Source of the DNA: Spirochaetaceae bacterium
GTDB lineage: Bacteria > Spirochaetota > Spirochaetia > Treponematales > Breznakiellaceae
DNA: 28,955 nucleotides
Assembly (NCBI GenBank): GCA_031258625.1
Contig: JAIRMO010000129.1
Location: forward strand, 1 to 28,955
Direction of reading: 5' to 3'
In this document: positions 1 through 6,924 of the stretch, in pieces
How the letters are laid out: each line of letters begins with the position of its first letter
Numbering within the stretch: the stretch's first letter is position 1
Notes under the pieces: generated by a model
What the model was told of the DNA's origin: nothing
The model's input: only the letters and a program-made list of their open reading frames with translations
The model's database searches: none
Made by a program: the position numbers and the translations under genes

Positions 1-105
1 GAACCAACGGAGAAATACGGCAAGCGGAAGCTCTCCCTCAACCGGAAACGGCTCTACGCCTCCTACGAACCCGAGTTTTTGCTCAAAATCCTGTTCAATT
101 TATAA
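1..105 (+). CDS. C-terminal end of an unidentified protein (5' truncated)
   Basis: Frame 1 is open from the first base and ends in TAA at 103-105, giving 34 residues that are rich in Lys, Arg, Leu and Tyr and end in LLKILFNL. Third codon positions are mostly G or C, like the other genes in the window, which favours this frame over frame 2 (also open, to about base 208, but Ser/Asn/Pro-rich and not protein-like). The remnant is too short to assign to a family. It is convergent with the OB-fold-like gene that ends at 328. Confidence 0.45.
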   Translation, partial: EPTEKYGKRKLSLNRKRLYASYEPEFLLKILFNL

Positions 106-216
106 TGCGGTTGCCCTGAGACAATTGTCAGAGCGCAAGAGAAATGTCCCCCTTCTTTTTACCGCGAACCAGCAGGTTTTTACCGCCAAGTCGAATCAAG
201 GAAGATCATAACTCCT

Positions 217-246
217 TTGCTTTTTTGACTTTGCGGTTATTATAAT
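217..246 (+). promoter_or_regulatory. Possible sigma-70-type promoter facing into an antisense strand
   Basis: TTGCTT (217-222) and a perfect TATAAT (241-246) are separated by 18 bases. No plus-strand gene follows, so if active it would make an RNA antisense to the OB-fold-like gene. Chance occurrence in an AT-rich patch is quite possible. Confidence 0.25.
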
Positions 247-306
247 CCTTCGGGGGCGATGAGGGCACGGCCTTCTCTCCCTGCCGCCCGCCCCAGGGAC
301 AGGGAA

Positions 307-322
307 CCCCCTACTACGGGGG
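307..322 (-). terminator. GC hairpin just after a gene end
   Basis: CCCCC and GGGGG arms flank a six-base loop, immediately after the stop codon at 328-330 of the minus-strand gene. No T-run follows, so it may stabilise the 3' end or assist factor-dependent termination rather than act as an intrinsic terminator. Confidence 0.3.
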
Positions 323-327
323 CGCCG

Positions 328-711
328 TCATCGGACCAGGGTGATTTCCGAAAGGACCCGACGGGTACCCAGATGTTGGCCGTTGGCCAGGACCATTTCC
401 CGGAGTTCTAAGCGGCCCCGAACCGTCAGGATCCGCTGTTCGTACCCCGAAAGGAGCCTCCGGTTTTCCCGGGCTATGTACCACTCATGGCCCTCCTCAT
501 CGGTAAGAACCAGGTCGGGGAAGGGCTCGCTCCCCCACAGGCTGTATCTTCCGGTAAGTTCCAGGAGCTGCCCCGGGAGGGCGCGGTCATAGAGACCTGC
601 CCCGGATACCACCGGTTCTTCCGGCGGAGGGGCGTCCCCCCTCCCTTGGGCGAAAAGCAACCCCGGAATCAACACCCACAGAATTTTAAAAAAAAGCGCC
701 TTTTTTATGAT
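328..711 (-). CDS. Small exported protein, OB-fold-like
   Basis: The first standard start is GTG at 675, but this cuts a signal peptide in half. Reading upstream from 675 in frame to 711 gives a basic start (I-I-K-K), a hydrophobic core (ALFFKILWVLIPGLLFA) and a likely cleavage after FAQ. A perfect GGAGGT (720-715) sits three bases before an in-frame ATC (711) and six before ATA (708), so one of these probably initiates and the coordinates follow the ATC. The mature part, about 100 residues, alternates short hydrophobic strands (LLELTGRYSLWG, DLVLTDEEGHEWYI, RILTVRGRLEL), which suggests a small OB-like barrel. The fold is inferred from the strand pattern only. It lies six bases after the stop of the M30-like lipoprotein gene and is surely co-transcribed with it. 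Function unknown; the product is probably periplasmic. Confidence 0.6.
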   Translation of the reverse strand: MIKKALFFKILWVLIPGLLFAQGRGDAPPPEEPVVSGAGLYDRALPGQLLELTGRYSLWGSEPFPDLVLTDEEGHEWYIARENRRLLSGYEQRILTVRGRLELREMVLANGQHLGTRRVLSEITLVR

Positions 712-714
712 GCT

Positions 715-720
715 ACCTCC
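715..720 (-). promoter_or_regulatory. Perfect ribosome binding site before a non-standard start
   Basis: GGAGGT lies between the upstream stop codon (729-727) and the OB-fold-like gene. No ATG, GTG or TTG is in frame within usable distance; ATC is at +3 and ATA at +6. The lipoprotein gene ending at 23611 has GGGGGT three bases before its ATG, so this spacing seems tolerated in the genome. Confidence 0.6.
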
Positions 721-726
721 CGAATT

Positions 727-2490
727 CTAGGGGGCGCCGGAACGGTTTTTTTTCGCCCTGTCCCGGAAGTCAACGGGGTACGTTCCCGGCGGACTTCCTA
801 TGGGACCGGGGTTGTTCCGGCTTCCCGCGCTCCGCGACATCCCGGCGGTCCCCGGTGAAGGGGGCGCCACATACCCAACCTCGCCGTCTCCACGCTCATC
901 GGTATTCCCATTAAAGGTAAGGAGGACGTTTCCGGTATAAGGGCCGGGACCCAATAGTGAACCGGAGGAAATCGAAAAGACGCCATTCGGAAGGCCGATG
1001 TAATGGATATTACCCGCGGGATATGACGGATTCCGCGAACCTAATGAAATTGGAGAAAAAACCCCTTCCCCGGGGAAAAAATACGGCTCACTTGCGCCTG
1101 AATTATAAACCATCCATTTGGTTAAGGAGGGCAAATTGCCCCTGAGAGGTAATTGGTTCTTATAACCATACAACCCCGTATTTTGTTGATAATAGTTAGC
1201 CAACATCCAGGCGGCAAGCAAGGTCTTCCAATCGGAAAATTCCGAATTGATGGATGATTTCGCCGACTCGGTTACGGCCCGGTAATCGGCATATTCGGAA
1301 TTAACAATTGTTTTGTATATAGTATCATCCCCGGCCTGGATTCCCAGCCATCGAAAAAAAAGATAGGCGGTGGAATAATCCGCCAGGTAATCCCCGTATT
1401 TCTGTTCCCAATATCCGTCCCAGACAAAAAAATTGTTTCCATAGGGAATGGTCGTATCAACGGTCACATCTCCGAATTTCCCGTTAAAGTAGTTTAACCG
1501 GGGGGCCTGTTCCCCGCCGTAAATATATTCCGCCGCCAGGGACAATCCCTCGTTGATCCAGAGGCTTTTTTGGGGGATCTGCGGCTGCTCCATAGAGATG
1601 GAAAAATGGATAAGATGCTGCAATTCATGGGCTATGATGGTAGAAAAATCCGTCAAGGCGGAAGAATCTCCGGGATAAACATCCATAAAAAGCATGGACG
1701 CCTTATTGGAATAGGGATTATCAAACATATGGCTGGAATCAAAATAACCCGCCACATAACCGCCGGAACCGGTATATCCGTCTATAATATCCAGCAGGAA
1801 CAGGAAAAGCTTACCATTATTATTGGGCATATACATGATGTCGCCAAAGATACCGGTAATTTTGGGATAGATATTAGCCGCGTATTCGCCGGCAATAACC
1901 TCCGCCGTAGCGGGGGATATATTTTCGTTCACATCGCCATACACAACACAGAGATCATTTTCCGCAAGTTTTTCAGTGTCCACCATATACCAGATATTAT
2001 CGGTGGTAACCGCATAAAAGGTCTTGATCTCCCTTTCGGAATTAGAATCCCATTGGGCATAAAGTTCCGTATCGAATTCCAGCAATAAAGATTTTCCCGG
2101 TTTGTAGGAAGTCCCCGATCCGTCAGGCCGGGTATTCCAGCCGGCAAAATAATGTCCGTCCTTAATCAAATATCCGGAATTTACCGCTACGGTTATCTTG
2201 GTCCCCGCTAAGACCTGAGCCGACAGCGGGGGATTCCCTTGGGTGTTTCCATTACCCAGATAAGCCAAAGTATAATACTGAGTTTTTGGTTGTATCGGAT
2301 CCGAACACGCGGAAAGGAATAAAAAAATAATTCCCGCCCATATCACCTGAAGCTGTTTCAAAACCTCAAGTTTTGAAACAACAGCCTTGGATTTAGGTAA
2401 AACCGCATACTTCGGGCCGCTTTTTCCGGCGTCTGTTTCAAAACCAAGCGATTTTTGAAACAGGCCCTTACTAAGATGTTTTGGTTCCAT
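727..2490 (-). CDS. M30-like zinc metallopeptidase lipoprotein with an InlB-type repeat
   Basis: 587 codons from ATG 2490. A lipoprotein signal ends in LFLSAC (Cys about 62), so the protein is lipid-anchored and exported. Residues about 72-150 (from YYTLAYLGNGN to ELYAQW, including YFAGWNTRPDGSGT) match the Listeria-Bacteroides (Flg_new / InlB B) repeat. The catalytic part has AHELQHLIHF (His288, Glu289, His292), an HExxH zinc site followed by WINEGLSLAAEY, the arrangement of hyicolysin-type M30 peptidases. The C-terminus ends in an unusual Pro/Gly/Arg-rich tail of about 45 residues. The first 45 codons are odd: two perfect palindromes (2354-2380 and 2433-2463) fall in them, no ribosome binding site precedes ATG 2490 at normal distance, and the signal peptide would make sense from a start near 2345-2360. 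The true start is uncertain and an insertion upstream of the original start is possible. Substrate unknown. Confidence 0.75.
   Translation of the reverse strand: MEPKHLSKGLFQKSLGFETDAGKSGPKYAVLPKSKAVVSKLEVLKQLQVIWAGIIFLFLSACSDPIQPKTQYYTLAYLGNGNTQGNPPLSAQVLAGTKITVAVNSGYLIKDGHYFAGWNTRPDGSGTSYKPGKSLLLEFDTELYAQWDSNSEREIKTFYAVTTDNIWYMVDTEKLAENDLCVVYGDVNENISPATAEVIAGEYAANIYPKITGIFGDIMYMPNNNGKLFLFLLDIIDGYTGSGGYVAGYFDSSHMFDNPYSNKASMLFMDVYPGDSSALTDFSTIIAHELQHLIHFSISMEQPQIPQKSLWINEGLSLAAEYIYGGEQAPRLNYFNGKFGDVTVDTTIPYGNNFFVWDGYWEQKYGDYLADYSTAYLFFRWLGIQAGDDTIYKTIVNSEYADYRAVTESAKSSINSEFSDWKTLLAAWMLANYYQQNTGLYGYKNQLPLRGNLPSLTKWMVYNSGASEPYFFPGEGVFSPISLGSRNPSYPAGNIHYIGLPNGVFSISSGSLLGPGPYTGNVLLTFNGNTDERGDGEVGYVAPPSPGTAGMSRSAGSRNNPGPIGSPPGTYPVDFRDRAKKNRSGAP
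2354..2380. repeat. Palindrome of the GTTTCAAAA family, copy 1
   Basis: Perfect 11-base arms TGTTTCAAAAC / GTTTTGAAACA around a five-base loop, located within the first codons of the M30-like lipoprotein reading frame. It shares CTGTTTCAAAA with copy 2, 53 bases away. Confidence 0.75.
2433..2463. repeat. Palindrome of the GTTTCAAAA family, copy 2
   Basis: Perfect 11-base arms CTGTTTCAAAA / TTTTGAAACAG around a nine-base loop, again inside the N-terminal codons of the M30-like lipoprotein frame. Confidence 0.75.
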
Positions 2491-2902
2491 GCTTAAATAC
2501 CGGTACTCCTCTCAATCCAATTAAACTTGTTCCCCATTTCGGTTGCTTTTGGAGCAAGCCCTTAGAAAAACCGGTTAACCTCCAAATGAAACCAGACCGG
2601 TCCGCTCATCTAAAGAATTGGAACAACGGTGTAAATATACCAAAATTCTTAAGAAAAAAAAAGAGGTAAAAACGAAACTCAGGGCAAAATCCGTACCAAA
2701 ATTACCCGAAGCAGCCTTACACAACGGCAGTTTCTTTTGAAACCGGGCAAAAATTTGATGTTTCCCCCCCCCTTAAACAACAATCTCGCCCTGGAGGGCG
2801 AGGTATGTCGTTCTCTAGTGGTGGTTAGACTCAGGGTTCATACCCTAATAACGCCCTAAAGCTCCCCCGCCGCAAGGCGGGTTCTTGGGTATGACCCCTT
2901 CG
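2491..2902. other. 412-base gene-free region rich in palindromes
   Basis: No credible gene is seen on either strand. It holds a small GTTTC-TTTT-GAAAC hairpin (2730-2743), a run of nine C (2764-2772) and the IS200/IS605-like structured relic (2785-2898). It separates the 3' end of comF from the 5' end of the M30-like lipoprotein gene, so it must contain that gene's promoter, but no clear -35/-10 pair was found. Confidence 0.6.
2785..2898 (+). mobile_element. IS200/IS605-like right-end / omega-RNA-like relic
   Basis: Seen directly: a hairpin CTCGCCC-TGGA-GGGCGAG (2785-2802); then TTCTCTAG (2811-2818); then GGGTTCATACCC (2834-2845), which pairs with GGGTATGACCC (2887-2897) apart from one bulged base; between these, CCTAAAGC (2855-2862) runs into CCCGCC-GCAA-GGCGGG (2866-2881), a hairpin with a GNRA loop, followed by TTCTTGGGTATGAC. 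The order TTCTCTAG ... CCTAAAGC ... GC hairpin ... TTC resembles the 3' end of omega-RNA and the right end of IS200/IS605 transposons. No TnpA or TnpB gene is present, so it would be a solo end or palindrome-associated (PATE-like) element. This is recalled resemblance, not an alignment. Confidence 0.35.
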
Positions 2903-3643
2903 CTAGGAATCATAAAAAAGGCACACCCCATAGACCTTTTCGGCCCCCTCCTCCTTGAGCGCGGCGGCACAGGCATCCAGGGTAGCGCCGGTGGTGATGA
3001 CGTCATCAAAAAGAAATACTTCCCGGGGAGGCTTTTGGGTACAGCGGATTCTGCCCCGGAGGTTGGTTATCCGATTTTCCCGGTTAAGTCCCTTTTGTGT
3101 TTTGGAGGGAAGCCGTTTAAGGCAACGGTACACCGGCAGATCCCGCGGACGGGGGTCCGGTTTCCGGCGCTGTTTTTCCAGCAGCCGTGCCAGGTATTCA
3201 ACCTGATCCCAGCCGTAAGCCCGCAGCTTTCCCGGCCGGGGGGGAACGGGGACCCAACAGGGATTTTTCATCCCGTCCAGGGAAAAAGCGGAAAGGCTAT
3301 CCGTGAGCTGTTCCGCGAGAAAATTCCCCAGGCTTCGGAATTTACCGAATTTATAGGCCCGAAGCACCTTTTGGTACTTTCCCGTATAGGGGAAAACCGC
3401 AAAGACCCGATCAAAATGGCGTTCCTCCCCCTCCCGGCAGGGAAGGCACCGATCCTTTTCGGATATCAGGGGGCGTCCGCAAAGGGAACAACGTGTTTCA
3501 TCCCCCCGGAAAAGGGCGGCCTTACAATTCCCGCACAGTCCGTACCGGGCTTCCCGGGCATCCAGGAGGAGTTTACCGCAAACCGGACATTCGGAGGGGA
3601 AAACCCATTCCCGAATAAACGGAAAAAAATTTCGACGATCCAT
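2903..3643 (-). CDS. comF: ComF family phosphoribosyltransferase
   Basis: 246 codons from ATG 3643, preceded closely by AAGGGAT. The N-terminus carries two Cys pairs of a zinc-ribbon type (CPVCG, LCGNC; then CSLCG, CLPC, residues about 18-70), as in ComFC/GntX proteins. The C-terminal type I phosphoribosyltransferase domain includes WVPVPPRPGKLRAYGWDQ and the PRPP-binding loop VFLFDDVITTGATLDACA (about 205-220). ComF proteins are linked to DNA uptake in competent bacteria, but most spirochaete members have no demonstrated role. It follows mutS by 32 bases and is probably the last gene of the tamB-bamA-skp-mutS transcript. Length and motifs are normal. Confidence 0.9.
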   Translation of the reverse strand: MDRRNFFPFIREWVFPSECPVCGKLLLDAREARYGLCGNCKAALFRGDETRCSLCGRPLISEKDRCLPCREGEERHFDRVFAVFPYTGKYQKVLRAYKFGKFRSLGNFLAEQLTDSLSAFSLDGMKNPCWVPVPPRPGKLRAYGWDQVEYLARLLEKQRRKPDPRPRDLPVYRCLKRLPSKTQKGLNRENRITNLRGRIRCTQKPPREVFLFDDVITTGATLDACAAALKEEGAEKVYGVCLFYDS

Positions 3644-3675
3644 ATCCCTTATATGCTACGGACATACAGGGCGCT

Positions 3676-6348
3676 TTAGTCAAACAACGTAGGGGAGGAT
3701 TTTTCCGCGCCCGGGGAATGATTCCCCTTGGGGGTACGGGAAGGCCCTTTTGACTCCAACAGGGCCTTCCAGTCATGAATCCGGTGCAGCGCGGCTAACG
3801 GGGTCATCCGGTCCAGATCCAGACTGAGGATATCCTCCAGAACGGCGCCGGTCTTTTCGGCCCAGTCTTGGCTATAGGACTGCTCCCCGGAGAGTTCAGC
3901 CGCCGGTTTTGAAATATCCGGAAGGGCTTCGTGAAGGGCCTTTTCATTTTCCTTAAGCCGGGCCATGATCCGGCCGGCCTGCTGCAGGACCCGTTCGGGG
4001 AGCCCCGCCAGGCGGGCTACCGGAAGGCCGTAGGATTCCCCGGCGGAACCTTCCTTTAGTTTCCGCAAAAAAACAATGTCTCCATGCCGGTCCACAACCT
4101 CCATGGAGCGGTTCGCCAAGGCGGGATGGGAGATCAGGGACAATTCATGGTAATGGGTGGCAAAGAGGGTTCTGCATTTTATATTATCCAAAAGCTCCTC
4201 ACAAACCGCCCAGGCTATAGAAAGACCATCGTTAGTACCGGTTCCCCTTCCCACCTCGTCCATGATCACGAGGCTCCTTTCAGTGGCGGTGTGGAGGATA
4301 TAGGCGGTTTCATTCATCTCTACCAAAAAGGTCGATTCCCCCCGGGCCAGGTTATCCGACGCCCCAACCCGGCAATAGATTCTATCCACCATGCCTATTT
4401 CCGCTTCCTTTGCGGGGATAAAACTTCCTATTTGGGCCATGATCACGATCAGCGCGGTCTGGCGGAGATAGGTGGATTTACCCGCCATATTAGGCCCGGT
4501 AATGAGGGCAAAAAAGACCCCCTCCCCGTCGAGGATCACATCATTGGGGATAAATTCCCCCCGCTTTAAATGGGCCTCCACCACCGGATGGCGGCTTTCC
4601 AAAACCCGGATCCGGTTTTCTGTGTTCACCTGGGGCCGGATCCAGCCCTGGGAGGTGGCGGCCCAGGCCAGGGACTGGGCGGTATCAAGTTCGGCGATAC
4701 GCCGGGCCGCGGCGGACAGTTCCGGGATAAGCTCCTTGGCCTTGTTTCGAATCTCCAGAAAAAGTTTTTTTTCCAGTTCAATCACCTTATCGGAGGCTCC
4801 GTTAATTTCCGATTCCAGGGCGGCGAGTTTATCCGTGGTAAACCGTTCCCCGGAGACTATGTTCTGGCGGCGGATAAACCGGGGGGGGACTTTGGATAAA
4901 TTGGTCTTGGTTACCTCAAAAAAATACCCGATAAAACGGTTGTGCTGGATCTTGAGGTTGGGAATCCCCGTGGATTGCCGTTCTTCTTCCAAATAATCCT
5001 CAAGCATCTTCCGCCCATTATCCCGAAACTGCCGAAGGGTATCCAGTTCGGGATTAAACCCCCTTTTTATCAGGTTCCCTTCGGTGAGCAATATGGAAGG
5101 ATCCTCCGCGATCCCCCGATCCAAAAGCTCCATCAGGCTCATAAGCCGCCCAAACCCCTGGGAAACCAGGGAGGTGGCGGAGGAAGATTCAAAATCCAGA
5201 TTCAGCTTCCCGCTTAACCCTTCAACCGCCTTAAAAGCCCCCAGGGCGTTCTTAATGGAAAGCATATCTTTACCGTGGGCCCTGTCCATGGCAAGCCGGG
5301 AGCTAAGCCGCTCCAGATCCGGGGTTTTTCCCAAAAGATCCCGTAATAAGGCGAGATGCCCCTGATCATGATAGAGGATCTCCACCATATCAAGCCGTTT
5401 GTTGATCCGGGCCAGATCCCGCAGGGGATGGAGAAGCCGCCATTTTAAAAGCCGCCTCCCCATGGAAGTTTTGGTCTCATCCAGAACCTCCAACAGGGAA
5501 AACCGCACATCCCCGTCCCGGAGGTTTTTGATAAGCTCCAGGTTCCGCTGGGTTGATTCGTCAATTCCCACATATTCGGATTCCCCGTAGAGACCGATGG
5601 TCCGTATATGGGGAAGCAGGCTTTTGGCGGTATTGTCCAGATAATCCAAGAGGGCCCCGGCGGAAATAACCTCCGGGCTGTCCTCCTCAAGGCCAAAACT
5701 TTTAAGACTTACCGTTCCAAACTGTCGTTCAAGCCGTTCTTTACTCCGGGCCCGATCAAAAAGCCAATCCGCCCAGCGGTTTACCACCAGGCCAGGCCTT
5801 CCCAAGATCGCCTCCGCTAAACGGGGGTATTCTTCCAGCAGAGACTCCTGAATCACAATTTCCTTTACCTGGAGGCGTTCCAGTTCCAGCCGGATCCGTT
5901 CACCGGCTTCCTCAAAGGGAAAAGAGGTGGCATGAAATTCCCCGGTGGAAAGCTCAATATAGGCGAAGGAAAGAAATCTAGCGGTGGAAGAAAGGGCGGA
6001 AAGGTAATTGGAACTTCCCTTTTCAAGATAGTCATCATCCACCGTGGTTCCCGGGGTGATAACCTCTACCACTTCCCGTTCTATAATACCCCGGCCCCTG
6101 CCGGGTTCGGTGAGCTGTTCACAGATCGCTATCTTTTTCCCCAATCGTAACAAACGGGCAATATAAGACCGGGCCGCATGATAAGGAATCCCGCACATGG
6201 GCAATCCGTTACGGCTTGTTAGGGTGAGATTAAGCAGGTGGGAAACTTCCAGGGCATCATCAGCGAACATTTCATAAAAATCCCCTAAACGAAAGAAAAG
6301 AACGTCTCCCTGATGCTCCCGTTTTATCCGCCTGTATTGATCCAGCAT
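3676..6348 (-). CDS. mutS: DNA mismatch repair protein MutS
   Basis: 890 codons from ATG 6348. The mismatch-reading motif is in FFRLGDFYEMF, so the Phe-x-Glu pair is intact. The ATPase has Walker A GPNMAGKST (about 614-622), Walker B SLVIMDEVGRGTGTNDG and the later ATHYHEL switch. It should form a dimer that recognises mispairs and recruits MutL. Start: ATG 6348 has no ribosome binding site, but a perfect GGAGGT (6381-6376) is followed by CAT and an in-frame ATC at 6372. Translation from there adds eight residues ending in S-S-P before M-L-D-Q-Y, matching the (T/S)PMxxQY start of other MutS proteins, so the protein probably begins at 6372 with a non-standard codon. The coding strand holds a run of eight C (4881-4888). 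The gene follows skp closely, as in T. pallidum. Confidence 0.96.
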   Translation of the reverse strand: MLDQYRRIKREHQGDVLFFRLGDFYEMFADDALEVSHLLNLTLTSRNGLPMCGIPYHAARSYIARLLRLGKKIAICEQLTEPGRGRGIIEREVVEVITPGTTVDDDYLEKGSSNYLSALSSTARFLSFAYIELSTGEFHATSFPFEEAGERIRLELERLQVKEIVIQESLLEEYPRLAEAILGRPGLVVNRWADWLFDRARSKERLERQFGTVSLKSFGLEEDSPEVISAGALLDYLDNTAKSLLPHIRTIGLYGESEYVGIDESTQRNLELIKNLRDGDVRFSLLEVLDETKTSMGRRLLKWRLLHPLRDLARINKRLDMVEILYHDQGHLALLRDLLGKTPDLERLSSRLAMDRAHGKDMLSIKNALGAFKAVEGLSGKLNLDFESSSATSLVSQGFGRLMSLMELLDRGIAEDPSILLTEGNLIKRGFNPELDTLRQFRDNGRKMLEDYLEEERQSTGIPNLKIQHNRFIGYFFEVTKTNLSKVPPRFIRRQNIVSGERFTTDKLAALESEINGASDKVIELEKKLFLEIRNKAKELIPELSAAARRIAELDTAQSLAWAATSQGWIRPQVNTENRIRVLESRHPVVEAHLKRGEFIPNDVILDGEGVFFALITGPNMAGKSTYLRQTALIVIMAQIGSFIPAKEAEIGMVDRIYCRVGASDNLARGESTFLVEMNETAYILHTATERSLVIMDEVGRGTGTNDGLSIAWAVCEELLDNIKCRTLFATHYHELSLISHPALANRSMEVVDRHGDIVFLRKLKEGSAGESYGLPVARLAGLPERVLQQAGRIMARLKENEKALHEALPDISKPAAELSGEQSYSQDWAEKTGAVLEDILSLDLDRMTPLAALHRIHDWKALLESKGPSRTPKGNHSPGAEKSSPTLFD

Positions 6349-6375
6349 GGGACTCGAATCGGCAGAACTGATATG

Positions 6376-6381
6376 ACCTCC
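6376..6381 (-). promoter_or_regulatory. Perfect ribosome binding site upstream of mutS with ATC at +3
   Basis: GGAGGT lies just after the skp stop codon (6391-6389), 27 bases before ATG 6348, too far to serve it. The only in-frame codon at usable distance is ATC 6372. The arrangement matches that at 715-720. Confidence 0.6.
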
Positions 6382-6388
6382 TTCTACC

Positions 6389-6913
6389 TTATCGCCCGGC
6401 CTTGGCCGATAAACTTTGAATAAGCTTATCCGTTATATCCACGGTAGGGCTGTACCAGATTATACTCGTATTATCTTTAAGGCTTAAAACCATGGTATAC
6501 CCCTCACTTTCCGCGATATAACGAATTTCAGTTAATATCTGATCCAAAAAGGCGCTTGACCGGGCGAGCCGGTTTTTCTGATTTTCCAATTCGGCGGTTT
6601 TAAGCTGATAATACTCCTTGAGGTACTCCGATCTTCGGTTCACCTCGTTTTCCAGCCGCAGGGCCTGTTCCCGGTCCCCCCGGGCCGCGGCCCCCGCATG
6701 GGAAAGCCGTAATTCCTGAATTTCCTCAGTCATCCGGTCTATTTCGACCTGTACCTGGCGGCTGCGCTCTTCAAATTCCCGAACGGCCCGGGACTCCCGG
6801 AAAAAGGCGGTGTATACCTTGGCCATATCCACCACCGCAAACCGGGTAAGTTGTTGAGCTCCCAGGGTCCCCCATCCCATAAAAAAAACGACCAGGACGC
6901 CGAACTTCTTCAT
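6389..6913 (-). CDS. skp: Skp/OmpH family periplasmic chaperone
   Basis: About 174 codons. GTG-ATG-ATG occur in a row (6919, 6916, 6913). GAGGT ends seven bases before the ATG at 6913, which gives the cleanest signal peptide start (MKKFGVLVVFF), with cleavage near LGAQ. The mature protein begins with a short strand (RFAVVDMAKVYTAFF), continues as a long Glu/Arg/Gln-rich coiled coil (about 40-120) and returns to a strand segment (YTMVLSLKDN), the trimerisation-body plus tentacle layout of Skp. Skp carries unfolded outer-membrane proteins across the periplasm to BamA, whose gene ends five to twelve bases upstream. Sequence conservation is low in this family, so the call rests on architecture and position. 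Confidence 0.87.
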   Translation of the reverse strand: MKKFGVLVVFFMGWGTLGAQQLTRFAVVDMAKVYTAFFRESRAVREFEERSRQVQVEIDRMTEEIQELRLSHAGAAARGDREQALRLENEVNRRSEYLKEYYQLKTAELENQKNRLARSSAFLDQILTEIRYIAESEGYTMVLSLKDNTSIIWYSPTVDITDKLIQSLSAKAGR

Positions 6914-6924
6914 CATCACTACCT

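Larger units (their letters stand above)
106..327. other. Intergenic region between convergent genes
   Basis: No convincing gene is seen. It contains a short direct repeat (TTTTTACCGC, near 168 and 178), a palindromic AT octamer (ATTATAAT, 239-246) that could serve as a -10 box on either strand, and a GC-rich hairpin at 307-322. Confidence 0.5.

Noticed and set aside
2..208. Frame 2 open frame at the left edge
   Set aside because: Ser/Asn/Pro-rich and not protein-like; frame 1 shows the third-position G/C bias of the real genes.
727..870. Pro/Arg-rich tail of the M30-like lipoprotein considered as a frameshift product
   Set aside because: No alternative frame gives a better continuation and the stop is followed at once by the next gene's ribosome binding site; left as part of the gene.
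2885..3679. 264-codon plus-strand frame opposite comF
   Set aside because: comF has intact zinc and PRPP motifs on the minus strand; the opposite frame has no recognisable domain.
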